Shown: positions 8,070 to 16,653 of the stretch, one piece after another
How the letters are laid out: every line of letters begins with the position of its first letter
Numbering within the stretch: position 1 is the stretch's first letter
From: Streptomyces sp. NBC_00448
GTDB lineage: Bacteria > Actinomycetota > Actinomycetes > Streptomycetales > Streptomycetaceae
Assembly (NCBI RefSeq): GCF_036014115.1
Contig: NZ_CP107913.1
Location: 7,123,501-7,187,500 of the forward strand
Length of the DNA stretch: 64,000 nucleotides
Reading direction: 5' to 3'
The notes under the pieces: model-generated
Told to the model about the DNA's origin: nothing
Database searches by the model: none
The model's input: only the letters and a program-made list of their open reading frames with translations
Translations under genes and position numbers: made by a program

Positions 8070-8127
8070 GTAACACGGGTGACTTCTTCGTCACGGCGGT
8101 GAAACATCCTATGGCATCGGGTGAAAC
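8070..8127 (+). promoter_or_regulatory. GlnR-type binding site upstream of amtB
   Basis: GTCAC (8090-8094), GAAAC (8101-8105), TGGCA (8112-8116) and GAAAC (8123-8127) follow each other with exact 6-base gaps. This is the a1-b1-a2-b2 layout described for GlnR boxes of streptomycetes. A further GTAAC-N6-GACTT pair lies at 8070-8085. GlnR is the global nitrogen regulator, and the amtB-glnK-glnD operon is among its best known targets. The third element is the weakest. Confidence 0.85.
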
Positions 8128-8208
8128 CCGTCTCGGCCAATCTCAAGGCCAATACCGGCCCACCCCTGCACCGCCCGCACGGGCCGTTCGGATGACGAGG
8201 AGACGCCG

Positions 8209-9537
8209 ATGGCACCAGCCATCATCACACTGGCCGCCCACGGGCCCACGCTCGATACCGGCAATACCGCGTTTCTGCTTCTGAGCTCCGCGCTCGTGAT
8301 GCTGATGACACCGGGTCTGGCGTTCTTCTACGGCGGCATGGTCCGTGTGAAGAGTGCCCTGAACATGCTGATGATGAGTTTCATCAGCCTCGGGATCATA
8401 ACGCTGTTGTGGACCGGTTACGGATTCAGCTTCGCCTTCGACGGCGACAACGGCGGATTCCTCGGCGGCACGCGCTGGCTGGGCCTTCGGGACATCGCAC
8501 CGGGCGACCTGTGGGGCGCGACCGGCACCCCGGTCTTCGCGTTCGCCGCGTTCCAGCTGATGTTCGCGATCATCACGCCCGCACTGATCAGCGGCGCGCT
8601 CGCCGACCGGGTCAAGTTCACCGCGTGGTCGGTGTTCATCGCCCTGTGGGCGACCGTCGTGTACTTCCCGGTGGCCCACTGGGTGTGGGGCGGCGGCTGG
8701 CTCGGCCAGAAGGGCGTGATCGACTTCGCCGGCGGAACCGCGGTCCACATCAACGCGGGTGCGGCGGCCCTCGGCGTGATCCTCGTCATCGGCAAGCGGG
8801 TCGGCTTCAAGCGCGACCCGATGCGCCCGCACAGCATGCCCTGGGTGATGCTCGGCGCCGGCCTGCTGTGGTTCGGCTGGTTCGGATTCAACGCCGGCTC
8901 GCAGATCACCGCCGACGGCGTCGCGTCGACGGTCTTCATCAACACCCAGATCGCCACCGCCGCGGCCATGATCGGCTGGCTGCTCTACGAGCGGGTGCGG
9001 CACGGCTCCTTCACCACCCTGGGCGCCGCCTCCGGCGCGGTCGCCGGCCTGGTCGCGATCACCCCCTCCTGCGCCTCGGTCAGCCCGCTGGGCGCCATCG
9101 CGGTCGGCGTCATCGCCGGCGTCATCTGCGCGGCGGCGGTCAGCCTGAAGTACCGCTTCAACTACGACGACTCCCTCGACGTGGTCGGCGTCCACATGGT
9201 CGGCGGCATCGTCGGCTCCCTGCTGATCGGCCTGCTGGCCACCGGCGGCGTCGGCCAGGACGTCAAGGGCGTCTTCTACGGCGGCGGCTGGCACCAGCTC
9301 GGCGTCCAGGCGATCGGGGTCTTCTCGGTCCTCGGCTACTCCCTGGTCTGCTCCGCGATCCTCGCCAAGCTGATCGACATGGCGATGGGCTTCCGGGTCC
9401 CGGAGGAGGTCGAGATCAGCGGCATCGACCAGGCCGAGCACGCGGAGACCGCGTACGACTTCACCGGAGTCGGCAGCGTCTCGCACGCGGCCCCCGCCGG
9501 CCTCGAGAGCGGCCTGACCAAGAAGGTGGACGCGTGA
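8209..9537 (+). CDS. amtB: Ammonium transporter AmtB
   Basis: This 442-residue polytopic membrane channel conducts ammonia or ammonium into the cell under nitrogen limitation. Family blocks are clear: TPGLAFFYGGMVR near residue 30, ISGALADRVKF, GGTAVHINAGAAAL at about 177-190, LWFGWFGFNAGS, and VVGVHMVGGIVGSLL. About eleven hydrophobic helices can be seen. The soluble tail after about 405 is acidic. ATG at 8209 follows GAGGAG. The stop codon overlaps the glnK start in GTGA, so AmtB and its PII regulator are translationally coupled. The GlnR-type box upstream predicts induction at low nitrogen. Confidence 0.96.
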   Translation: MAPAIITLAAHGPTLDTGNTAFLLLSSALVMLMTPGLAFFYGGMVRVKSALNMLMMSFISLGIITLLWTGYGFSFAFDGDNGGFLGGTRWLGLRDIAPGDLWGATGTPVFAFAAFQLMFAIITPALISGALADRVKFTAWSVFIALWATVVYFPVAHWVWGGGWLGQKGVIDFAGGTAVHINAGAAALGVILVIGKRVGFKRDPMRPHSMPWVMLGAGLLWFGWFGFNAGSQITADGVASTVFINTQIATAAAMIGWLLYERVRHGSFTTLGAASGAVAGLVAITPSCASVSPLGAIAVGVIAGVICAAAVSLKYRFNYDDSLDVVGVHMVGGIVGSLLIGLLATGGVGQDVKGVFYGGGWHQLGVQAIGVFSVLGYSLVCSAILAKLIDMAMGFRVPEEVEISGIDQAEHAETAYDFTGVGSVSHAAPAGLESGLTKKVDA

Positions 9538-9872
9538 AGCTCATCACCGCCGTCGTCAAGCCGCACCGGCTCGACGAGATCAAGGAAGCCCTCCAGGCGT
9601 TCGGCGTCCAGGGCCTGACCGTCACCGAGGCCAGCGGCTACGGCCGCCAGCGCGGCCACACCGAGGTCTACCGGGGCGCCGAGTACACCGTCGACCTCGT
9701 GCCGAAGATCAGGATCGAGGTCCTGGTCGAGGACGCCGACGCCGAACAGCTCATCGAGGTCGTGGTCAAGGCGGCCAGAACGGGCAAGATCGGAGACGGG
9801 AAGGTGTGGAGCCTGCCGGTCGACACGGCCGTCCGGGTCCGTACCGGCGAGCGCGGGCCCGACGCGCTCTGA
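9534..9872 (+). CDS. glnK: PII signal protein GlnK
   Basis: GlnK is the trimeric PII sensor that reports nitrogen and energy status and can block AmtB. The protein is 112 residues long, the usual PII length. It starts MKLITAVVKPHRLDEIKEAL, and the T-loop segment RGAEYTVDLVPK carries Tyr51. In S. coelicolor this residue is adenylylated by GlnD. The C-terminal signature GKIGDGKVWSLPV is present. The GTG start at 9534 overlaps the amtB stop by 4 bases. It is the middle gene of the amtB-glnK-glnD operon. Confidence 0.97.
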   Translation: MKLITAVVKPHRLDEIKEALQAFGVQGLTVTEASGYGRQRGHTEVYRGAEYTVDLVPKIRIEVLVEDADAEQLIEVVVKAARTGKIGDGKVWSLPVDTAVRVRTGERGPDAL

Positions 9873-9945
9873 CGACCATCGCACCCCCGGTCGCAAGCCC
9901 CGGCCACCCCGAGCCGCGGCTCGACGACAAGACAGCGGAGCACCA

Positions 9946-12378
9946 GTGACCGAAAGCGTCGAAGCGCAAGGCCACGGTTACGCGGCGGCCCGGCTGCACC
10001 TCCTCACCGAGGAGGGGCAGCCCGGGCCGCCGCGCCGTGCCGCCCTGGCCACCCTCACCGACCGGTGGCTGGCCGCGCTGGCCACCGAGGCCGCCCAGGC
10101 GGTCGACACCACCGACTGGGCACTGGTCGCGGTCGGCGGCTACGGCCGCGGCGAGCTGTCCCCGCGCAGCGACCTCGACCTGGTGCTGCTGCACGACTCC
10201 CCGAAGTCCGTCGCCGCCCTCGCCGACCGGGTCTGGTACCCGGTGTGGGACCTCGGGCTGGCCCTCGACCACTCGGTCCGCACCCCGGCGGAGGCCCGTA
10301 AGACCGCCGCGGACGACCTGAAGGTCCAACTCGGCCTGCTGGACGCCCGGCACATCGCCGGCGACGCGGCCCTCACCTCCGGGCTGCGCAGCGCCGTCCT
10401 GGCCGACTGGCGCAACCAGGCCCCCAAGCGGCTGCCCGCCCTGCACGAACTGTGCGCCGAACGCGCCGAACGCCAGGGCGAGCTGTCCTACCTGCTGGAA
10501 CCCGACCTCAAGGAGGCCCGCGGCGGGCTGCGCGACGCCACCGCGCTGCGCGCCGTCGCCGCGTCCTGGCTCGCCGACGCCCCCCGCGAAGGGCTCGAAG
10601 AGGCCCGCACCCGGCTGCTCGACACCCGCGACGCCCTCCACCTGGTCACCGGCCGTGCCACCGACCGGCTCGCCCTCCAGGAGCAGGACCAGATCGCCGA
10701 AGCTCTCGGCCTGCTCGACGCCGACGCCCTGCTCCGCCAGGTCTACGAGGCCGCCCGCCGCATCTCCTACGCCGCCGACGTCACCTGGCGCGAGGTCGGC
10801 CGGGTGCTGCGCGCCCGCGAGTCCCGCCCGCGCCGCCGCGGCCTGCTCGGCCGCGGCCGTACCCCCGCCCCGCAGACGGCGGCCGAGCGGGTCCCGCTCG
10901 CCGAGGGCGTCGTGGAGCAGGAGGGCGAGGCGGTGCTCGCGATGGCCGCCAAGCCCGACCGCGACCCCGTGCTGCCGCTGCGTGCCGCCGCCGCGGCCGC
11001 ACAGGCCGATCTGCCGCTGTCCCTGCACGCGGTACGGCGGCTGGCGGCCGCGTCCCGGCCGCTGCCCGTGCCGTGGCCCGCGGAGGCCCGTGAACAGCTG
11101 CTCACGCTGCTCGGCGCCGGCGAGTCCACCGTGCCGGTCTGGGAGGCCCTGGAGGCCGAGGGGCTGGTCACCCGGCTCATCCCCGACTGGGAGAGGGTGC
11201 GCTGCCGCCCGCAGCGCAACGCCGTGCACCGCTTCACCGTCGACCGGCACCTGGTGGAGACGGCCGTCCAGGCGTCCGGCCTCACCCGCCGGGTCGGCCG
11301 CCCCGACCTGCTGCTGACCGCGGCCCTCCTGCACGACATCGGCAAGGGCTGGCCCGGCGACCACAGCGCGGCCGGCGAGGTGATCGCCCGCGACGTCGCC
11401 GCCCGGATCGGCTTCGGCGCCGCCGACGTGGACACCCTCGCCCTGCTGGTCCGCCACCACCTGCTGCTGATCGACACCGCCACCCGCCGCGACCTCGACG
11501 ACCCCGAGACCGTCCGCATGGTCGCCGAGGCCGTCCGCGACACCTCCACCCTCGAACTGCTCGCCGCCCTCACCGAGGCCGACGCCCTGGCCACCGGCCC
11601 CGCCGCCTGGAGCACCTGGCGTGCCTCGCTCCTGGCCGACCTCGTGGACCGCGTCGCCGGCGCCCTGGACACCGGTGACCTGCCCGACAACGGCGACCGC
11701 GAGCCCACCGCCGAGGAGGAGCGGCTGGCGATCGAGGCCGCCCGCACCCGCGGCCCCGTACTGGCCCTGCACGCCAAGGCCGAGCCGCAGCCGGAGGGCG
11801 ACGCCCAGGACGAGGCCCTGGGCGTCGAACTGCTCGTCGCGGTGCCCGACCGGCCAGGTCTGCTCGCCCACGCCGCCGGGGTGCTCGCGCTGCACCGGCT
11901 CACCGTGCGCGCCGCCGACCTGCGCTCGGTCGACCCGGTGGGGGAGGGCCCGGTGGCCCTGCTGAGCTGGCGGGTGTCCGCGGAATACGGCGCGCTGCCC
12001 GAGGCGGCCCGGCTGCGCGCCGACCTGGCCCGCGCCTTCGACGGTTCCCTCGACATCGAGGCGCGGCTGGCTGAGCGCGAGTCCGCCTACCCGCGCCGCC
12101 GCGGCATCGTGCCGCCGCCGGCCCGGGCCACCATCGCCCCCGGGCACACCTCGCACACCGCCACCGTGCTGGAGGTCCGCGCGCACGACGCTCCCGGGCT
12201 GCTGCACCGGATCGGCCTCGCGCTGACCGCGACCGCCGTCACCGTCCGCTCGGCGCGCATCTCCACCCTGGGCGCCAACGCGGTCGACGCCTTCTACCTC
12301 GTCGGCAAGGACGGCAACCCGCTGCCGCCGGCCCGTGCGGCCGAGGTGGCGAAACAGGTGGAGGCCGCCCTGCGGTGA
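9946..12378 (+). CDS. glnD: GlnD, PII adenylyl/uridylyltransferase
   Basis: GlnD (810 aa) modifies and demodifies PII. The nucleotidyltransferase motif GGYGRGELSPRSDLDLVLLH lies at about residues 64-83, with the metal-binding SDLD. The HD hydrolase motif LLHDIGKGWPGDHS follows at about 460-473. Two ACT domains close the protein: one begins near VELLVAVPDRPGLLAHAAG (about 626), the other near LEVRAHDAPGLLHRIG (about 743). In Streptomyces the enzyme adenylylates GlnK Tyr51 rather than uridylylating it. GTG at 9946 is the start, 73 bases after glnK. Confidence 0.95.
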   Translation: MTESVEAQGHGYAAARLHLLTEEGQPGPPRRAALATLTDRWLAALATEAAQAVDTTDWALVAVGGYGRGELSPRSDLDLVLLHDSPKSVAALADRVWYPVWDLGLALDHSVRTPAEARKTAADDLKVQLGLLDARHIAGDAALTSGLRSAVLADWRNQAPKRLPALHELCAERAERQGELSYLLEPDLKEARGGLRDATALRAVAASWLADAPREGLEEARTRLLDTRDALHLVTGRATDRLALQEQDQIAEALGLLDADALLRQVYEAARRISYAADVTWREVGRVLRARESRPRRRGLLGRGRTPAPQTAAERVPLAEGVVEQEGEAVLAMAAKPDRDPVLPLRAAAAAAQADLPLSLHAVRRLAAASRPLPVPWPAEAREQLLTLLGAGESTVPVWEALEAEGLVTRLIPDWERVRCRPQRNAVHRFTVDRHLVETAVQASGLTRRVGRPDLLLTAALLHDIGKGWPGDHSAAGEVIARDVAARIGFGAADVDTLALLVRHHLLLIDTATRRDLDDPETVRMVAEAVRDTSTLELLAALTEADALATGPAAWSTWRASLLADLVDRVAGALDTGDLPDNGDREPTAEEERLAIEAARTRGPVLALHAKAEPQPEGDAQDEALGVELLVAVPDRPGLLAHAAGVLALHRLTVRAADLRSVDPVGEGPVALLSWRVSAEYGALPEAARLRADLARAFDGSLDIEARLAERESAYPRRRGIVPPPARATIAPGHTSHTATVLEVRAHDAPGLLHRIGLALTATAVTVRSARISTLGANAVDAFYLVGKDGNPLPPARAAEVAKQVEAALR

Positions 12379-12485
12379 GCGCCGATTCCGGCAGCTTCCG
12401 CCCGGGGCATCCGGCTCGGCGCGCGGGCCGGATACCCTGGAAGGCGACTGTCTCCGCCCCCGACCCCTGAGGACCTGCGACCACC

Positions 12486-14033
12486 GTGTTCGACACTCTG
12501 TCTGATCGCCTCGCGAATACCTTCAAGAGCCTCCGGGGCAAGGGCCGCCTGAGCGAGGCGGACATCGACGCCACCGCGCGCGACATCCGTATCGCGCTGC
12601 TGGAAGCTGACGTCGCGCTCCCCGCGGTGCGGGCCTTCATCGCCAACGTCAAGCAGCGTGCGCTCGGCGTCGAGGTCTCCCAGGCGCTGAACCCGGCGCA
12701 ACAGGTGATCAAGATCGTCAATGACGAACTGGTCACCATCCTGGGCGGCGAGACCCGGCGGCTGCGCTTCGCCAAGCAGCCGCCGACCGTGATCATGCTG
12801 GCCGGCCTCCAGGGCGCCGGCAAGACCACGCTCGCCGGCAAGCTGGGCCAGTGGCTGAAGAAGGAGGGCCACACCCCGCTGCTGGTCGCCTGTGACCTCC
12901 AGCGCCCGAACGCGGTGAACCAGCTCTCGGTCGTCGGCGAACGCGCCGGCGTCGCGGTCTACGCGCCCGAGCCGGGCAACGGCGTCGGCGACCCGGTCAA
13001 GGTCGCCCAGGACTCCATCGAGTTCGCCAAGACGCAGCAGTACGACATCGTCGTGATCGACACCGCCGGCCGGCTCGGCGTCGACCAGGAGATGATGCGG
13101 CAGGCCGCGGACATCCGCGACGTCACGCACCCCGACGAGATCCTGTTCGTGGTCGACGCGATGATCGGCCAGGACGCGGTGAACACCGCGGAGGCGTTCC
13201 GCGACGGCGTCGGCTTCGACGGCGTGGTGCTCTCCAAGCTCGACGGCGACGCCCGCGGTGGTGCCGCCCTGTCGATCGCGCACGTGACCGGCAAGCAGAT
13301 CATGTTCGCGTCCAACGGCGAGAAGCTGGACGACTTCGACACCTTCCACCCGGACCGCATGGCGTCGCGGATTCTGGGCATGGGCGACGTCCTGTCGCTG
13401 ATCGAGAGGGCCGAACAGACCTTCAGCCAGCAGCAGGCCGAGGAGATGGCCGCCAAGCTGGCGAAGGGCCCCAAGGAGTTCACGCTCGACGACTTCCTGG
13501 CGCAGATGGAGCAGGTCCGCAAGATGGGCTCCATCTCCAAGCTGCTCGGCATGCTGCCGGGCATGGGCCAGATCAAGGACCAGATCAACAACCTGGACGA
13601 GAAGGACGTCGACCGCACCGCCGCGATCATCAAGTCGATGACGCGCGCCGAGCGAGCCGACCCGCACATCATCAACGGCTCGCGCCGGGCCCGGATCGCC
13701 AAGGGTTCGGGCGTCGAGGTCAGCGCGGTCAAGAGCCTGGTGGAGCGGTTCTTCGAGGCGCGCAAGATGATGTCGCGGATGGCGCAGGGCGGCGGCATGC
13801 CGGGGATGCCCGGGATGCCGGGCATGGGCGGCGGTCCCGGCCGGCAGAAGAAGCAGCAGAAGCAGGCCAAGGGCAAGCGGCAGTCGGGCAACCCGATGAA
13901 GCGCAAGGCCGAGGCGGCCGCGGCCGCCGCCAAGCGCGAGCAGCAGCAACAGGGCGGCGAGGACGGTGGGCTCGGCCTGCCCGGCGGCAAGGACTTCGAG
14001 CTGCCGGACGAGTTCAAGAAGTTCATGGGCTGA
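12486..14033 (+). CDS. ffh: Ffh, signal recognition particle GTPase
   Basis: Ffh (515 aa) binds signal sequences and 4.5S RNA and docks with FtsY. It has the N domain, P-loop GLQGAGKTTL at about 107-116, DLQRPNAVNQL, DTAGRLGVD and SKLDGDARGGAAL. The methionine-rich M domain begins near residue 300; its ending carries MMSRMAQGGGMPGMPGMPGM, a run of MPG repeats, then a Lys/Gln-rich basic tail and a FELPDEFKKFMG end. GTG at 12486 is the start. The long glycine- and lysine-rich tail is typical of actinomycetes. Confidence 0.97.
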   Translation: MFDTLSDRLANTFKSLRGKGRLSEADIDATARDIRIALLEADVALPAVRAFIANVKQRALGVEVSQALNPAQQVIKIVNDELVTILGGETRRLRFAKQPPTVIMLAGLQGAGKTTLAGKLGQWLKKEGHTPLLVACDLQRPNAVNQLSVVGERAGVAVYAPEPGNGVGDPVKVAQDSIEFAKTQQYDIVVIDTAGRLGVDQEMMRQAADIRDVTHPDEILFVVDAMIGQDAVNTAEAFRDGVGFDGVVLSKLDGDARGGAALSIAHVTGKQIMFASNGEKLDDFDTFHPDRMASRILGMGDVLSLIERAEQTFSQQQAEEMAAKLAKGPKEFTLDDFLAQMEQVRKMGSISKLLGMLPGMGQIKDQINNLDEKDVDRTAAIIKSMTRAERADPHIINGSRRARIAKGSGVEVSAVKSLVERFFEARKMMSRMAQGGGMPGMPGMPGMGGGPGRQKKQQKQAKGKRQSGNPMKRKAEAAAAAAKREQQQQGGEDGGLGLPGGKDFELPDEFKKFMG

Positions 14034-14083
14034 CGCCGCTCGCCTCCAGGGCGCACGGCCGTGCCGGCCGGGCCCCTGGAGAG

Positions 14084-14109
14084 CGCCCGGCCGGCTGTTC
14101 GGCCGGGCG
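14084..14109. terminator. Terminator after ffh
   Basis: CGCCCGGCCG (14084-14093) pairs with CGGCCGGGCG (14100-14109) over a 6-base loop. A weaker stem (CTCCAGGG at 14044-14051 with CCCTGGAG at 14074-14081) lies just before it. Confidence 0.7.
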
Positions 14110-14178
14110 AGCGGGGCTGCGGTGGGCGGCTCTCCGCACGTGGACGGCGCGCGGCGTCAGGGGACTTCCTGCGATGAT

Positions 14179-14757
14179 ATGACCATGCGTATTTCGATCC
14201 GCGAGCCCCGGGCGGGTGACGCCGAGGCCCACCGCGCCGCCGTCCTGCGGTCGGACCCGCACCTGCGGCCGTGGAACCCGGTCGAGCCGGACGCGCTGCC
14301 CGAGCTGCTGCGGCGGCAGGGCGCCGGCCTGCGGACGTACCTGATCGTCGATGACGACGACGCGGCCGGGAACCCGGACGGGGCCGGGGGCGCCGGCGCG
14401 GCCCGTGGGACCGGCGGGCTGGTGGGCACCTGCAACGTCGCCAACATCGTGCTGGGCCGCTTCCGCAACGCCGCGCTCGGCTACGACAGCTACCTGCCGT
14501 ACGCGGGCACCGGGCGGATGACGCTCGGCCTGCGGCTGGTGGTCGACCGCTGCTTCAGGGCGCGGCCCGACGGGCTCGGGCTGCACCGGCTGGAGATCAA
14601 CGTCCAGCCGGACAACACTCGTTCCCTCGCGATGGCCCGCCGGCTCGGTTTCCGCCACGAGGGCTTCTCGCCGCGCATGCTGTTCATCAACGACGCCTGG
14701 CGGGACCACGAGCGCTTCGCGCTGACCGCCGAGGAGTGGCAGGGCCCGACCGCCTAG
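14179..14757 (+). CDS. GNAT-family N-acetyltransferase (RimJ-like)
   Basis: This 192-residue protein has the GNAT fold of the RimJ/RimL type. Its start ISIREPRAGDAEAHRAAVLRS resembles RimJ, and LHRLEINVQPDNTRSLAMAR with RLGFRHEGF forms the acetyl-CoA-binding and C-terminal motifs (about 138-168). A Gly/Ala-rich insertion at about 60-75 lies in a loop. ATG at 14179 or 14185 can start it; neither has a strong ribosome binding site. Members acetylate protein N termini or small amines. The substrate is not visible. It stands alone between the ffh terminator and a convergent DUF402 gene. Confidence 0.85.
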   Translation: MTMRISIREPRAGDAEAHRAAVLRSDPHLRPWNPVEPDALPELLRRQGAGLRTYLIVDDDDAAGNPDGAGGAGAARGTGGLVGTCNVANIVLGRFRNAALGYDSYLPYAGTGRMTLGLRLVVDRCFRARPDGLGLHRLEINVQPDNTRSLAMARRLGFRHEGFSPRMLFINDAWRDHERFALTAEEWQGPTA

Positions 14758-14815
14758 CGCGGCAAGTCGGCGCGGCAAGGGCGCATGGTTGGCGCGGCAA
14801 GGGGTGCCGGCCGGC

Positions 14816-15319
14816 TCACAGCAGGGACGCCAGCCCGCCGTCCCTGGCCACCCGCTCCAGCTCGTCCAGGGCGCGCACCGCCGCCTCGGCGGCCGCCGGG
14901 TCCCGCCCGGCCAGCCCGCTCGCCTCGAACTCGTCCTCGTCCAGGCGCAGGACGTCGCCGCCGTCGGCGGAAACCCACAGGTCGAGGTCCAGGTCCTCGG
15001 AGAGCAGCGTGGCCTCCTCGACGGCGACCGGGCGGGTGATGTCGCAGTACCAGCCCTTCAGGGCGCCGGCCGGGTCCCGCACCTCCTTGATCGCGTACCA
15101 GCGGTCGCGCCAGTAGTGCTCGGTGAAGACGTCGCCGGGTTCGAAGCGGACGAAGCCGAAGTCGCGGACGGTGGGCAGCGACCAGGGCGCGGTGACGGTC
15201 ACGCGGACTCCGTCGTCGGAGCGCACGGTGGCGTCGTAGCGGACCTTCTCCCGTCCGGCCTTGACCAGGCGGACGACGGCGGGGGTGTCGGGGGACAGGG
15301 CAGCGGGGTGCGTCGGCAT
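14816..15319 (-). CDS. DUF402 domain protein
   Basis: This 167-residue protein carries a DUF402 domain. The central part shows the family's pattern: WYCDITRPV, then a DLDLDLWVSADGG segment rich in acidic residues, then DEDEFEASGLAG, with a helical tail. DUF402 members include nucleoside diphosphate phosphatases such as staphylococcal SA1684 and actinobacterial proteins of unknown role; the clustered Asp residues could bind metal. The ATG at 15319 is chosen because the frame upstream loses any family similarity. It converges with the GNAT gene. Confidence 0.78.
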   Translation of the reverse strand: MPTHPAALSPDTPAVVRLVKAGREKVRYDATVRSDDGVRVTVTAPWSLPTVRDFGFVRFEPGDVFTEHYWRDRWYAIKEVRDPAGALKGWYCDITRPVAVEEATLLSEDLDLDLWVSADGGDVLRLDEDEFEASGLAGRDPAAAEAAVRALDELERVARDGGLASLL

Positions 15320-15432
15320 GCGGCCACTCTCGCCCGAAGGACCCGGGAGCGGCCAGCCGTTTTCCCGGTGACGCGCGGTGGTGCGGTGGTGCGGAGCTGC
15401 CGTGATGCGGCTGGGCGTTCCCGGATTCGGGG

Positions 15433-16416
15433 TCAGGTGCGGGTGATCAGGTAGCGGAAGACGTTCTCCATCCGTACCGACCCGTCGGGCCGGCGGTAGG
15501 GGTGCAGGGCCTCGGCGAGTTCCTTGTCGACCTGCTGGTGGTCGGTGGCGGCGACGGCCGCGTCGAACAGCCCGGTGGACAGCAGGCCGCGGACCGCGCT
15601 GGGCAGGTCGGGGTAGCCGAAGGGGCACGAGACGCGCCCCGAGCCGTCGGGCCGCAGCCCGGCCGTACGCGCCAGGTCCTCCAGGTCGTCGCGGCCGCTG
15701 AGCCGCAGGGTGGGGGCCGCGGCGCCGCGCGGCTCCGCCAGCCGCGTGGCGACCTTGAGCACGTGGGAGGTCGCGCAGCGCTCGGGCGGGCCCCAGCCGG
15801 CCAGCACGACCGTGCTGCCGCGCCGCGCGGTGCGTGCCACCGCGGCCAGCGCGGGCCCGAGTTCGGCGGCGGGCGCGGCCGGTTCGAAGGCGGTGACGAC
15901 GTCGTAGCCCCGGCCGGGCCAGGAACCGGACCGGTCGGCGGCGGGCCCTCCCGCGCCGCTGGGGGCGTCGGGCGCGGGCGGCGGTGTCCTGCCGTTTCCG
16001 GCGGTCGCGGCCCCGCTGAGCGCGGGGGTCCTGGCCGCCAGGGCGACCGTGCCGCGCGGTCGGTCGGTGCGCAGATCCCCGGTGAGCAGGTCCGCGAGGC
16101 GCAGGTCGCCGGCGAGCAGTCGCGTACGGTGCTCCGGCGGGCGCTCGCGCTCCCTCGCCGCCAGGCGCTCGCGAGCCAGGGCCAGCCGCTCGGCGTCACG
16201 GTCGTGGCCGGTGACGGCGGCGCCCCGCGCGGAGGCGAGCATCAGTGCCAGACCGCTGCCGCACCCCAGGCCGAGCAGCCGGGTGCCGGCCCCCACCTCC
16301 AGCCGGTCGTACACCGTCTCGTAGAGCGGAACGAGCATCCGTTCCTGGATTTCCGCCCAGTCCCGCGCCCTGCCCCGCGTGCCGGGCCTGGAGCCGCGAT
16401 AGAGCGTAGCCGTCAT
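15433..16416 (-). CDS. Class I SAM-dependent methyltransferase
   Basis: This 327-residue protein has a Rossmann methyltransferase motif I, RLLGLGCGSGLALMLAS, at about residues 46-62, and an acidic motif-II strand GHDRDAERLALARERL. A Gly/Pro/Ala-rich insertion at about 125-170 interrupts the domain before YDVVTAFEPA and STVVLAGWGPPERC. The C-terminal part, with VSCPFGYPDLPSAVRGLLS and an FRYLITR end, matches UbiE/ubiquinone-type methyltransferases of streptomycetes. The substrate cannot be named. It is divergent from proS, with about 240 bases between them. Confidence 0.78.
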   Translation of the reverse strand: MTATLYRGSRPGTRGRARDWAEIQERMLVPLYETVYDRLEVGAGTRLLGLGCGSGLALMLASARGAAVTGHDRDAERLALARERLAARERERPPEHRTRLLAGDLRLADLLTGDLRTDRPRGTVALAARTPALSGAATAGNGRTPPPAPDAPSGAGGPAADRSGSWPGRGYDVVTAFEPAAPAAELGPALAAVARTARRGSTVVLAGWGPPERCATSHVLKVATRLAEPRGAAAPTLRLSGRDDLEDLARTAGLRPDGSGRVSCPFGYPDLPSAVRGLLSTGLFDAAVAATDHQQVDKELAEALHPYRRPDGSVRMENVFRYLITRT

Positions 16417-16653
16417 GGAAGAGCTCCCATCAGCCGACCGGAACCGCCTTCTGCTCCCCGTGCTGTGGTGCCAGGGGCCGTACTCGTCCCTGCATGCCAG
16501 ACAACTGCCGTTTCGCGCCCCCGTCCAGAGGGCGGGGGACGCGTTCTCGTGAACTTCAGGCGACGCCCGTGTTTCACGCGGCTCGCGTGCGCCGGCGTGC
16601 GCTCGGCGACGGCCGATTCACGCTGGGGTGGCACGGGGCCTTACCATCGGCCC

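Noticed and set aside
9766..12207. Open frame of more than 800 codons on the minus strand across glnD
   Set aside because: It is the antisense shadow of glnD. High third-position GC removes stop codons on the other strand, and the translation is low-complexity Gly/Gln/Val without family motifs.
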